Of a stretch of 64,000 nucleotides of DNA, positions 1 to 11,557 are shown in pieces. How positions within the stretch are numbered: the stretch's first letter is position 1; every line of letters starts with the position of its first letter. Both the position numbers and the translations under genes were made by a program. Source of the stretch: Xestospongia bergquistia (Eukaryota; Porifera; Demospongiae; Haplosclerida; Petrosiidae); NCBI GenBank assembly GCA_963965975.1, contig OZ014414.1, positions 1,178,001 to 1,242,000 on the forward strand. The letters are read 5' to 3'. The notes under the pieces are model-generated. The model was not told the origin of the DNA. It ran no database searches and worked only from the letters and a program-made list of their open reading frames with translations.

Positions 1-343
1 ATGCAACGTTTAAATAATTTAGATAATTTTGAGCCACAAGATCAGCCATGCAAAAAATAGTTGTTGTATGTTCTGTTTATAGTCATAAATCAAAATTACA
101 TGACTTAATTAGTCTATATGAGAATGTAAGCTCAAAGTAGATCTACAATGTGTATAGCAGCTACTTGACATATACATAATAAAATAGAAAATTAAAACAA
201 AATAAAATGTCATACTGCAAATTCAATGTTACGATGTCCTATCAAATAAACAACATTAAAAAATAAAAATAAAAAAAACAGTAAAAAAATTTATTGTGCA
301 AATAATTATAGCCATGTTGCCCAGGAGTACTCGTCAAACTGTA
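1..343. repeat. Left copy of an exact 343-bp duplication
   Basis: Bases 1-343 are identical, by line-by-line reading, to 3439-3781. Identity stops abruptly after the shared gtcaaactgta. The right-hand copy contains the last 13 codons or so and the 3' UTR of the membrane-protein gene ending at 3744, so this left copy carries a stranded piece of that last coding exon (about 307-343, minus strand) with no matching upstream exon. The left limit cannot be seen because the window begins inside the copy. Confidence 0.9.
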
Positions 344-715
344 AAATGAAATTGTGTGTGTGGGTGTGGTGTTAATAACATAACATTTTTATGTTTGTAC
401 ATTATAAGCTAATATGAGAGCAAAAACATGTTGATTTTTCAGTCAAAAATATCCAAGACTATTTAGTAGATAGCTACAGTTTGAATTTCATAGCAACACC
501 TTACATATAGTTTTGCTAAGATGTGTTTTATTACACATTTTACTATAATCTCATCATATAGTTCACAAATTCATGTTGATCTTTTTTTTAAACAAATCTC
601 ACTAAATCAAAATAATTGGCTTAAATCTACTACAAAATTGGCTTATATTTACTAAAAACTTTAATTAATGTTATTGTTTGTCCTGAAACTAATGACTGAT
701 TGTTTCGTTGTTTCA

Positions 716-1542
716 TTAAACACCTACAATATAATAAAAATAAATATCACAATTATGTATATTATCTTACAGTAGTAGCAGAAGGACGTAATTTCATATG
801 GACCTAAACAATAATACATCATGAAACATTATTTTGTTGCACCATCTTTGATTATATAATAGAGATACATAGTCAAGAACCACACATAATCGTGTAACTT
901 ACTTGTGGATCGATGAGTACATGAATAGCAAAGCCTGTTTTTAACAGTGCTACCAGAACCTAAAAAATTGCTAATGATTATATTTTAGAGCATAAACATA
1001 TGACGTACATTGATAACAGAGAGCATATTGATGTATGCCTATAATATAATGAGATCACACATCTACATATGTCCAATAAAATATGATTGTATCATACCGT
1101 ATTGGCTTGGATTGGCTAGGTGACAATATATACACGTTTTATAGGCATAAACTGCAGAGGTACCTGTGCAAAAAATTATATGGTTGTTAAAATAATGCTT
1201 ATAGTTTGTGCCTTAATAATACTGTGAAATACACTATAACATCAAAAAAGTTCAATTTACGTGCTTTTCCTGTTCCCTGTTCAGTTGTGTGATGTTGAAT
1301 AAATGGAGCTTCATTGTCTTGCAAAAGTTTATTTAAATCTTGATCAGGAGTCATTTCTTTAAAGCTTGACTCTAAATAGAGCATTAATATTTTGCATATA
1401 GATATATAACTTTAATATTCACACACATACATGTATATATATATAATGTTATAATATATTATAAAATATATATTATCGCACCAAGACTTGGTCCACAATG
1501 AGCAAGGCAGATTAGTGCTACAAATACAAGAATGAACTTCAT
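716..1542 (-). CDS. Small secreted protein with three CxxC motifs (unknown function)
   Basis: Six-exon minus-strand gene: 1482-1542, 1261-1371, 1098-1163, 903-959, 771-803 and 716-723, giving 111 residues. The start is the ATG at 1542, which opens a clear signal peptide (MKFILVFVALICLAHC). All introns have GT/AG ends and all five are phase 1, the pattern of shufflable extracellular modules. The closed reading phase is the main support for the model. After an acidic, polar stretch (residues about 21-58) come the motifs CIYC, CYSC and a final CYYC followed by one residue and the stop, each motif on its own exon or junction. The evenly spaced pairs could be disulfide or metal-binding pairs. I do not recognise the family. 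The last exon codes only two residues, so the exact C-terminus is the least secure part. It lies between the two copies of the 343-bp duplication. Confidence 0.6.
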
Positions 1543-2398
1543 ACTGACTGCAATCTTATTCTTAATCACTGCAAAATAAATCTGAGAAACTCTGATTAAA
1601 CCACACGATGTTCTGAACAAATCAGTTGCTCCCTTTTAAAGAAATTGTGGTTCACGCCTCCTTAGTTAGTTAAAATAAACCTACATGGGTCTACATGTGT
1701 GGGCTGTTATTATGAAGTTTATAACAGATTAGTTCCAGATTACTTTTTGGCTTCTTTTGGCTTTATACGTAGTGAGTTACACTAGTTTTATACATATTGA
1801 TTTAGAGTAGTTTTGGCTTTGTGTTAACCCAGTATTGGAGCTACATCCTACTAATAGATATATAACAGTTGCTTCTTTTTGCAATCCTATTAGTACATAC
1901 TGTTGGAGAAGTTAAAGGATAAAGCAATCAGGCCTCTTTTTAAACTTGACTGCTACTGCTATTTACTACTTGGCTCATTATACCAAGGCATGACTTCATT
2001 AGAAGCCATGAGTGGATACAATTTTAACATAACTAACCTAGGTGTGGTTGAAACAGTATTGGTCAAAGTTTCAATTATTGGACATACCGCAAAAGATTAC
2101 TTTTTGGCTTTTTGTTTGCTTTATACATATTGATTTAGAGTAGTTTTGGCTTTGTTTGATTCAATATTGGACTTTATCCTATTGATAAATGTTTGGTAAC
2201 TCATTTTATATACTATAAGTGTGATAGTGTATCCATGGAGCATTACATGTTTGTTTTTATCAAACTGAAAACTGTCTTTAATGATTTTCTTATATAAAAC
2301 TACATTAAAACTAGATGGTCTTTTCTTTAAAAATTTGCTTATTAACTTATTTCTCATATACTAACATTATAGGTGCTGTAACTATATATTACTTACCT

Positions 2399-2630
2399 CA
2401 CTGTAAAAATTAATATGTCATTGTAACAACTAATTTTTAGCTTACATGGATGGATTACTATGGAATATAGAGTTCTTGTGAATTACTCACTGTGTAATTG
2501 GTTGGTGTGTTGTACTTCACATACCAACCAATTATACAATGAGTAATTCAGATAAATTCTATATTCTATAGCAGATCATCGATGTGAAGTACAAATTAGT
2601 TGTTAAAATAACATATTAATTTTAACAGTG
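2399..2630. mobile_element. Fold-back MITE, copy 1
   Basis: It begins cactgtaaaaattaatatgt and ends acatattaattttaacagtg, which are inverted complements of each other. Inside, a second inverted pair (gaattactcactgtgtaattggttggt with accaaccaattatacaatgagtaattc) makes the whole element fold back. It has no coding capacity. Copies at 2932-3163 and 6166-6339 show it is a dispersed family. Confidence 0.8.
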
Positions 2631-2931
2631 TAGTTGTTTTGTGAAGTCTACAGTTTAACTTCACACAGGGTAGTATCAAATTAACACTATAATGTGAATA
2701 CACAAAATTAGTACATTTGTAATAACAACTTACTATTTTGTAATAATAAAAATTGGCTTAGCTAGGAACACACAATTAATAATCAGAAAAAGGAAAAAAT
2801 TAATTATTGGTGGATAACCTAAAGTAAACCATTTAATGGCTTATTCACATGCAGTCATGACATGTTCTCTGATTCTTCTTGAAAAAAACGAACAAGAGTT
2901 TTACAGTTGTGTGGATATAATTCTAGTTCTA

Positions 2932-3163
2932 CATTGTAAAAATTAATATGTTATTTTAACAACTAATTTGTAGCTTACATGGATTGATTACTATGGAATA
3001 TAGAAATCATGTAAATTACTCACTGTGTAATTGGTTGGTATGTTGTACTTTACATACCAACAAATTATACAATGAGTAATTCAGATAAATTCTATATTCC
3101 ATACCAGTTCATCGATGTGAAGTACAAATTAGTTGTTAAAATAACATATTAATTTTAACAGTG
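2932..3163. mobile_element. Fold-back MITE, copy 2
   Basis: It has the same length and order of internal palindromes as the element at 2399-2630, with scattered substitutions and the same aattttaacagtg right end. The two copies lie in the same orientation about 530 bp apart. Confidence 0.8.
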
Positions 3164-3293
3164 AGCTTGCATGGCACATATAATGTTTGCAATGTTTAAT
3201 TAAACAATGAATAATTCCCTTTGATGTTAATGAAAAATATAAGGTATCTATCTTTTGATGGATAAACATTAGGTGTCCACTTTATTGATAGAT

Positions 3294-3348
3294 AGGACCA
3301 GTTGACATAGTGATACATGTCAGGACCAGTTGACATAGTGATACATGT
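3294..3348. repeat. Two tandem copies of a 28-bp unit
   Basis: The unit aggaccagttgacatagtga tacatgt(c/a) occurs twice head to tail with almost no divergence. Confidence 0.75.
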
Positions 3349-3438
3349 AAAACAAATAGTCCTGTATATTGTTAGGCTTTCTACAGGAAATAGAGCATGA
3401 GGGAAGTCTTTATGCTCTGTATCCAGTAGAAAACTTCA

Positions 3439-3781
3439 ATGCAACGTTTAAATAATTTAGATAATTTTGAGCCACAAGATCAGCCATGCAAAAAATAGTT
3501 GTTGTATGTTCTGTTTATAGTCATAAATCAAAATTACATGACTTAATTAGTCTATATGAGAATGTAAGCTCAAAGTAGATCTACAATGTGTATAGCAGCT
3601 ACTTGACATATACATAATAAAATAGAAAATTAAAACAAAATAAAATGTCATACTGCAAATTCAATGTTACGATGTCCTATCAAATAAACAACATTAAAAA
3701 ATAAAAATAAAAAAAACAGTAAAAAAATTTATTGTGCAAATAATTATAGCCATGTTGCCCAGGAGTACTCGTCAAACTGTA
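3439..3781. repeat. Right copy of the exact 343-bp duplication
   Basis: Identical to 1-343. It spans the terminal codons, stop and 3' flank of the membrane-protein gene ending at 3744. It is probably the source copy, because here the exon continues intact. Confidence 0.9.
3728..3733 (-). promoter_or_regulatory. Polyadenylation signal AATAAA
   Basis: A canonical AATAAA on the minus strand begins 10 bases after the stop codon at 3744-3746. It is compatible with a very short 3' UTR. Confidence 0.5.
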
Positions 3782-6700
3782 GAATAAGAAAGAAAGCAAA
3801 GCCAAGGATAAATGCTCCACCCACAACTAATGATGGCGATATAGGCACACTGCTAAGCTTGGCCTAATAAAAGAAAGAGCATAATTATAATGATTAGATG
3901 AAGGCTGAAGATACTTAGTAATCATATTGTTTTTTTTATGTCAATCTCTACATTCATCCATTCACATTTAATATGAAGGGATTCAATGACAGGAATGTAT
4001 ACTTGAATGATTTAATTATCTATGAGAAATATAATATACCTTCAATTCTACATTGCTACAGTAGGTCACAAACGAGTCTAAATCTAGTTGTGGTGTGTCC
4101 TGATATTGAAAAGGACGGGCTCGAATCTCAAGAGCAGTCTCCTTTATCTGGCTTCCAAAATGACTTACTCGAGCAGCCTTAAAATAATGCAGGGTTGTTA
4201 AAATTGATACATAAATGTAATAAAAGTAAATAGCATACTATGTTACCTGTATAAGAGGTACAAAAAGCCAGATTGTCCACTGAATAGAAGAGAGAAAACC
4301 AGTTGTAGCAAGTAAAGGTAATTGATCATGGTCATTGTTCAATACTTGAATACCATACAATGCTAAAGAAAAGAATAACAAACTTTAACATGGAAGGGAT
4401 ATAGATGTCACAGTTCCTATAGCAATATCTCTATTTTTCATCTGTCTAATATCGAACATTATTGTATAAGCAGTTTCTGTCAGTGATTGCTTACATAATG
4501 TACTTGCAATAAATTCTCAATGCAAACTTCAACTAATATATGGACATATTGTTCAATAAGCACAATTTACATTATTACTTAACTTTGTCTTAGCATTACC
4601 AAAGAAAAAAGCCTGGTTATTTTCGTTATGGTATAATCCTCTAAATGCATCCACAGAAATTTTACTGTATTGAAATGTTATGAATGATATATTATTAATG
4701 TTATGGTCTTACATAACACTGAAGAATAAAGAAAGATAAACATCATACTACTCATAGCTCTTGAAAGATGACCATTGATTTTCTTGAGAGAAATGCGAGC
4801 ATCATTTACTGCCTACATTAAAAAATGACATAATTATAATAGAAGATTCTAGATATTGCAAAAGGTTATATACGCTCTTTTGGCGAATTTGTTTTAAGTC
4901 TAAATTTTGATAAAATATAATATACTTTTAATTATCTATCATTAAAATAACAAAGCATGATTACACTGACTATACCTTTATAGCATCCTCAATATTCCAA
5001 TTAGCCGGTTTTGTTAGCGTACGAGAACAAACTCCCTTAAAAAAGTATACCATCAGTTGACATTGCATGGCATAATTAATTACTACTGCAGTATATGTAA
5101 CATCAAAGATGATGAAACCAAAGATAGAAATAGTAAACAAAGTGATTTTCTCAGAAAGAGAGACACTATCAATGTAACAGAGGATGTGTAAGTATTTATC
5201 TTAAGTCAAAGTTGTCATCAATGGTTAGATGACTGGATAATTATACTGAATAATAATAATAGCATATGACTTTGACTGTTCAATTTTCAATCAAATGCCC
5301 TAATGTTAGTTGTGTGAATGAATAGTTAAGCATGCATATAATTGGTATATGTGATACTAAGTATTTTATTTAATGTGTACATTTATTTACTTTCCAATAA
5401 ATTCAAATTCGATCTCCTTGTATGTCATATGATTAGCAAATAATCGCAAAATGTTAAGCCCCAAAGAGCAAAAAATCCATATGATACCCACGACAAGTGA
5501 GAACCTAGACATAGACAACAAGAAATTTTGTTATGAAAAACTATAACTATATAAGGTTAATAAATAGAACTCTTACAATAAGCACCAATATCAGCAAATT
5601 GAGTAAATATAACTAACATTAAAGACTTTGCCAGATTTGTCGAAAGTCTGCCTTCAATAGTAAAAAACACCTACAGTTAAGAAATGTTCGTTAACGTTTA
5701 GTTAACAATTTGTGGTCTGTATTTATTTACTTTCTGTGCAAGCGTTGACAAATCTTCTGGTTGTTTGATTCTAAATATATACAAGCCATAACAAAAGGCA
5801 GAGAGCAGTAATATATCCAGTATAATAAACTTTGAGACAAAATGTTTGTAACATTTAATGTGATATATACCATTTAAATTAGCATGTAGTGGTACTAGCA
5901 CCTGTAGGTAAAAAATCAAAAAAGTATTGTAACAAGTTATATTTTCATATACGTATGTTCTTTATAAAAATGCTGTCACAAAGGCTGTAGTTATCTATCT
6001 AAATAATGAGTTTATTAATAAACTGACCATGCTTTTCCTCACTGATTATGTCCTGTATTTGTCTGTCATAACTTACTATAGTCTTAAATTTACATTGTTA
6101 TATTAAGTAGCTTCATTGTCTGAATTTATTAGACTATACACTCTGAGATCATTTCTTAGCATTTTCACTATAAAAATTAATATGTCACTAATTTTAATAT
6201 ACCTGACATGGATGGAATGTTGATTTTTTATGAATTACTCACTGTATAGTGAGTAATTCACACAAATTCTAGATTCCATAGTAATCTATCCATTTATAGT
6301 ACAAATTAGTTGTTAAAATAACATATTGATTTTTACCATTTTGTTATATGATATTAAGTATAATCTGATCGTGTACCTATTTCAGAATATAACAAAAGGT
6401 ACAGAACAGCAATTTATACAGTTGCATGTGGGATGACACCATTACTATTGTAATGTTAAACCAATGACCTTAAAACAACCAGTCAGACTTAACAGTATCT
6501 CTATGTCATACATTACCATGCATGATAAGCTGTTAATTTCATACATGCATATCTATCATAACTTATTCATTCATAATCCATCCATCTATGGATATGGTTA
6601 GTATCAACTTACTATGTCTCTCTCAAAACATAGTAGTATTTGTGTTACACAGGATCCAAGCAACAACAAAATTAATACAGGTGGCCACAACAGCTGAAAT

Positions 6701-7552
6701 AATTCACATGTTCTCCGAAGCCACACTCTTGTCATTATGCAAGAAGGAAGATCAATTTTCCGCCAACCAATCTGAAAATAACAAATGGTAAAAATCATTT
6801 TAAGAAATTAGCTTGTCTTATGATGTGTTGATTGTTTAGTGTGCTGTTTTGAACACTTTGACATACTACAAAACATAATTAACATGAATACATACTAAAA
6901 TTATAGAATTACATGTACTTATCAGATCAGTTTGTGGACAAACTAAATGTGATTTTCTTACTATAATCAAAAATATTGTGTATGGTAGTAATATACAGTT
7001 AGTTTTCTTAACTATTGCTCCCATAGAATCATCGCTCTGTGTGAAGAACAACAGAATACAAAATGTCATACTATAATCTTTGTACTAGATATTTAATTTG
7101 TGATACTCTTTGACTAGATGTAGTGTGTGTAAACTATTATGGCTTACTTCCACTATTGTAAATGCATTACAAGTGGTATCTTCTCTTTGTGAAAGGTCAT
7201 CTAACTGGGAAGAATCACAAACTATAATTACTCTTTCTACTTCACGTACATCATGTTAAATTCAATATATGATGGTCCCATGATCAAAACAATATAAACA
7301 AATCTTCCCTTTAAATTGTCAATTTAGAACATGTATTTTATCATTGATATAATGTTTTATAAATAACAACTATATACATTGGCCAATATTTTATCATGTG
7401 AACATAGTTTTATAAAAACATACTAGTGCTGATGTGTCAGAATATGATGCTTCAGTTTGTGAAGACTTAACCAGACCACTTTTTATGTCTTGAGTACTAG
7501 CATAATCATGGTGGTGACTGTTAACTATTAATGATTGTTCAGCTAAATCCAT
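3744..7552 (-). CDS. Multi-pass membrane protein, candidate gustatory-receptor-like (GRL) receptor, paralog A
   Basis: Twelve exons: 7424-7552, 7148-7204, 7084-6962, 6771-6613, 5901-5731, 5670-5618, 5504-5391, 5165-4976, 4812-4713, 4362-4247, 4177-4040 and 3863-3744. The phases close to an intact 489-aa ORF. A polar N-terminus of about 90 residues is followed by roughly seven hydrophobic segments (about 131-151, 185-203, 231-250, 275-310, 345-366, 378-402 and 455-480). Recognisable blocks are GWRK, YIFRIKQPEDLS, TAVVINYAMQCQL, KPANWNIEDAIK, SLKKINGHLSRA and the end FAFFLILQFDEYS. Placement of a hydrophobic-x5-QF block in the last membrane segment, after a short AKL..VPISPSL linker, resembles the TYhhhhhQF signature of insect gustatory receptors (7tm_7). 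The first two signature residues are not conserved, so the family call is an inference. The tandem paralog at 8320-11557 has the same intron positions, except that paralog A carries one extra intron (7085-7147). The alternative is a sponge-specific 7TM family. Confidence 0.7.
6166..6339. mobile_element. Fold-back MITE, copy 3 (shorter)
   Basis: It shares the left end cactataaaaattaatatgt, the central palindrome gaattactcactgtatagtgagtaattc and the right part acaaattagttgttaaaataacatat with the elements at 2399 and 2932. It lies in the intron 5902-6612 of the candidate receptor gene. The right tip is degraded (ttttaccatt instead of tttaacagtg). Confidence 0.7.
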
Positions 7553-8319
7553 GGTAAAATCTGGAGTTTAATATATGAAAAATACTATGAAAACCTAATT
7601 TAAAATTGATATTATGTCTATTTAATTAAACATATATATACTTTGACAACTCGTTAAGGATAATAAAGAATAATATAATACCACACATATAAGTAATGTT
7701 CTGGCTATTCATGAATGACATAATAGATACTCTAATGCATATTTAAGTTATAAGGTTTAGAATTTAGGCTCTAAGGTATAAATTTCTCATTGAAGTATGG
7801 AATCTTGTCACATATAAATAGCAATTGCTTGTTAGCTTTTAAAGGCCTAGGCTGTGCCTCTTGTAGATAAACACATAAGTGAAATAACTTCTTTGTATTA
7901 TTAACAAACATTTGACATACCTCTATTTTGTCTTTGTTAATAGATGAACAGCAACTGTAGCTCCAATGATAAGACCTATAGCCACTCCCACATTTCTGTA
8001 TATTATTAATGTTACTTTATTCATTGTACATTGTACATTGAATACCAAACAATATAAATTCTATTGTTATGCTATATATGCTATAACTTAAGTAGATTGT
8101 CTTGATATTTATAAGCAATATAACCACAAAATAAAATGCTGTCTATGTCTGTTGATCATGAATAAATAATTAAATTAAGTGATTTGCTATTGTCATAAAA
8201 ATCTTGTTTCATATAAACTCCAAAAAAATGTACTTAGGCAATAATAATATAATAAAATTAGAATAATAATATAAAAAACATATAATAAAAATTTTTAAAA
8301 TATTATCTTTTGCAAATAA
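7553..8319. other. Intergenic region with one exon-like island at 7921-7995
   Basis: On the minus strand, 7921-7995 is bounded by a good acceptor (aatatacag) and a good donor (gag|gtatgt). One frame is open across all 25 codons. Another frame encodes a strongly hydrophobic stretch (VGVAIGLIIGATVAVHLL) followed by a basic tail and a stop. It could be a 5' UTR exon of the receptor starting at 7552, where ctccag just upstream of the ATG is a plausible acceptor, or a remnant exon. Nothing else was seen here. Confidence 0.3.
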
Positions 8320-11300
8320 TTATAGCCATGTTGCCCAGGAGTACTCGTCAAACTGTAGAATAAGAAAGAAAGCAAAGCCGAGGATATATGCTCCACCCAC
8401 AACTAACGATGGTGATATAGGCACACTGATAAGCTTGGCCTAATAAAAAAAGAATATAATAATTTATTGATATATTTAAAGAAGCCATTTAGCCTTCGAT
8501 CTGTTCTGTTGTTATGCTATTAATATATTTATCCATCCACCATTAAACTATTTATTTGTTTCTTACAACAGACTGATATTAGCAGAACTGCATCTCAAAA
8601 TGATTCTATGTTCATACCTTCAATTCCACATTACTACAATATATAACTAAGGAATCCAAATCCAATTGTGATGTATCTTGATATTGAAAAGGGCGTGCTC
8701 GAATCTCAAGAGCAATTTCCTTTATCTGGTTACCAGAATAAGTTACTCTAGCAGCCTTTAAAATTGGTCATGAAAGGAATACAATATTATTCAATGAATA
8801 TTTTGTACCTGTATGAGAGGTATGAAGAGCCAGATTATCCACTGAATAGCTGAAAGAAAACCAGTTGTAGCTAGCAGAGCAACTTCTTCATGGTCAATCT
8901 GTAATACCTGGATACCATATAATGCTAAAGAAAGAACATTAATAGGTGAGAAAAAACCTATACTGGCTTCACAGGTACAAGGACAACTAGATAATATCAT
9001 TATAGTATAATCCGCTAAAGTTTAATAGGACTTATAAAGAAATGTGTAGAAACTCAAACTATTTCATTGAGATCCTATATTATTAATGTTATAGTCTTAC
9101 ATAACACTGAAGAATAAAGAAAGATAAACATCATAGTACCCGTAGCTCTTGAAAGATGACCATTGATCTTCTTAAGAGAAACGTGAGAATCATTTATTGC
9201 CTACAATAAAGAGGGCAATGGTCAGCCAAGTAATGAATAGACATGTAATCACCATCATGTATATATGCTTCGATATTTTCTAACCTTTATAGCATCTTCA
9301 ATATTCCAATTAGCTGGTTTTATAAGTATTTGAGTACAAATACCTTTGAGAAAGTATACGATCAGTTGGCATTGCATGGCATAATTAATTACTACTGCAG
9401 TATATGCAACATCAAAGACAACAAAACCAAAGAGAGAAATTGCCAACAATGTGTTCTTGCCAGCTAAAGACAGACTATAACATAAAAAACATAGTAACTT
9501 CTTTTTATTTTATATTTTATTATAACTTCAAGATTAGTGACTATACCTAATGATACAGTCAGGTAATATCACATCTCCTTACTATTGCTATGTTGATTAC
9601 ACAATTGGAATATCTAGTGTATTCTAAATAACTACAAGCAGCACCAAGTTGTTTTAGCCAATGCTGTAAATAATGACTAATATATAATTGTGTAATATCT
9701 TACTTTATGAATCCTAATTCTACATCATGTTGCAAATGATGAGCAAATAATCTCAAAACATTGATTCCCTGAGAGTACAAAATCGACACTACACCAACCA
9801 AAAGTATAATACTAGAGAAAAAAGAATGATGTGTCACTAATAGTATAAATTAACTTAGGACTATAACTACCCATTAATTACCACTAGCCCCAAAATAGTA
9901 GTACCATATGAAAAACATTTGACTTAGAATAATATTACATAATTAATATTACTAATTATTAATTAGTAATATTACAGGGTTTAATAATTATAAAGTTATT
10001 AAGTGTTTATTAAAATGGTACAGTTATTATATATCAAGGACTGCATACATCAATCAAATATACTCACTGACCGTATAGATCTTGCCAGCTTTTTTGATAG
10101 TCCCTCTTCTATAGCACAAAACACCTAGATTTAGTTATAACGTAACTGTTAATAATAATACACTGTGAATTACAACTAAAAGTGTATAAGTAGAAAAGTC
10201 TGACTCATGCAAACAATAAAAAATCACATTTAAAATCTTAACCGTTCATATTGTTGCTATTCTAGTTGTATGTGTATTGTGACTTGATTACTTACTTTTA
10301 ATGCAAGTGAAGACAAGTCTTCTGGTTGTTTTATGCGAAAAATATATAAACTATAAATGTAGGCAAACAATAGTAGCATGTCCAGTATTATATATGAGGA
10401 AACAAGATGGTCTATACAACTTTTATCATATGTGCTAGCATTGGTGCTATTTAAGGCATCTAGTTGTATCTAAGAAAAAAAATCATATAAGTGACTATCA
10501 AGTTATAATTTCATTGCTTAAATGTTTTATAAATAAGTTAGTAAGTAACATCTTTAAAAAAGCCTTACCTTCTTCTGCTAGCATTTATTCATTTATTAAT
10601 TATTAACTTACTATGTCTCTGCCAAAGCATAGAAGTATTTGTGTTACACATGATACCAACAAGAGTATAATTAGTATTGTTGGCCAAATCCACTGTAATT
10701 CACACATTCTTCGAAGACTGGATCTTCTAATGATCCAATGAGGAAGCTCAAACTTTCGCCAACCAATCTAGAAAATTAGAATATACAGTAATATTTGTCT
10801 GCGACAAAACAACTTGTTAGTGTTAAGAGGGCATCACAAGATATTTGAAGAAATAGTTAATTAAGCTTACACAAAGCAAATCATTGATCACATCAATGTT
10901 AAGCTGCTTTAGTATGTATTCCTCTTTTTTTTTGGTTAAATCAATATGGTTCTTAATTATATACATATATATGTTTGTATGCATGTATAATGTAACTGCT
11001 TACAATAGTTAAAAATATTTCATAAGGCAGTAGTATATGCTTTGTTCTTTCAAGTATGGCCCCCAATGGATCACTTTGAGGAAACTGGATGCGAAGAGCA
11101 ATACAATAAGAAGAACACATATATTGTACCTCTACTATAGTGAAACCCTCATTTCTAGCATCAGTATCTTTTTCTTGTAGAATTTCACGATTCTAGACAA
11201 TATCATATAGAAAATAAAGTAATGAATATACATAATACACAATATATGTAATCCTAATACAATAAGTTAAACTTCATAACTACAATATAAACTAGTGTTG

Positions 11301-11557
11301 TTAAGATATAGGACTAAAATAAGCTTTGTCAAGTTTATTATACAACATAGTCTAACTTATAGGTAGATTACTAACTGACTGTACTGAATATAAACAATGG
11401 TAGCTCCACCTAAGAGAGGTCTTACTTGTTTGTAAAAAGGTGAGGCTTCACTTTGGGCAGATTGATTAATGAAGCTACTGTAGTGTTCTTGACCAGTACT
11501 AGTACTTCCATATTGCTGTTGATGCCGGTCCTCTAGCAGTAATATTGTGTCAGCCAT
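8320..11557 (-). CDS. Multi-pass membrane protein, candidate gustatory-receptor-like (GRL) receptor, paralog B
   Basis: Eleven exons: 11426-11557, 11004-11192, 10612-10767, 10296-10469, 10072-10124, 9704-9811, 9285-9474, 9101-9200, 8809-8924, 8618-8755 and 8320-8439, giving an intact 491-aa ORF. The start MADTILLLEDRH is the only in-frame ATG near the first exon. Exons 5 to 11 match the last seven exons of the neighbour at 3744-7552 in phase, and nearly all in exact length (53, 190, 100, 116, 138 and 120 nt; the sixth differs by 6 nt). This indicates gene duplication with conserved gene structure. The hydrophobic profile is the same: about seven segments, a variable N-terminus, near-identical blocks YIFRIKQPEDLS and KPANWNIEDAIK, and the terminal FAFFLILQFDEYSWATWL. 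The N-terminal halves are much more diverged than the C-terminal halves, as expected for receptors whose C-terminal bundle forms a conserved core. The GRL assignment rests on the terminal QF motif and topology and is tentative. Confidence 0.7.
9944..9974. repeat. Near-perfect AT-rich palindrome
   Basis: The left arm taatattactaatta pairs with the right arm taattagtaatatta around a 1-base centre. It lies inside the intron between 9811 and 10072 of paralog B. No function is evident. Confidence 0.6.

Larger units (their letters stand above)
1543..3438. other. Intergenic AT-rich region with repeats
   Basis: No convincing gene was seen. The region holds two copies of a fold-back MITE (2399-2630 and 2932-3163). 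It also holds a diverged direct repeat of about 70-90 bp (about 1740-1830 and 2096-2170, sharing ttactttttggct and tgatttagagtagttttggcttt) and a short tandem repeat at 3294-3348. The open frame at 1903-2133 has no coding character beyond length. Confidence 0.6.

Noticed and set aside
312-343. Terminal exon FDEYSWATWL fused to the CxxC gene
   Set aside because: A weak chain of exons could link them, but an acceptor at 724-725 gives an immediate in-phase end (CYYCV) with better splice sites. The 312-343 coding piece is better explained as a duplication remnant.
1903-2133. 76-aa open frame on the plus strand
   Set aside because: It overlaps diverged non-coding direct repeats, has no splice partners and shows no recognisable protein character.
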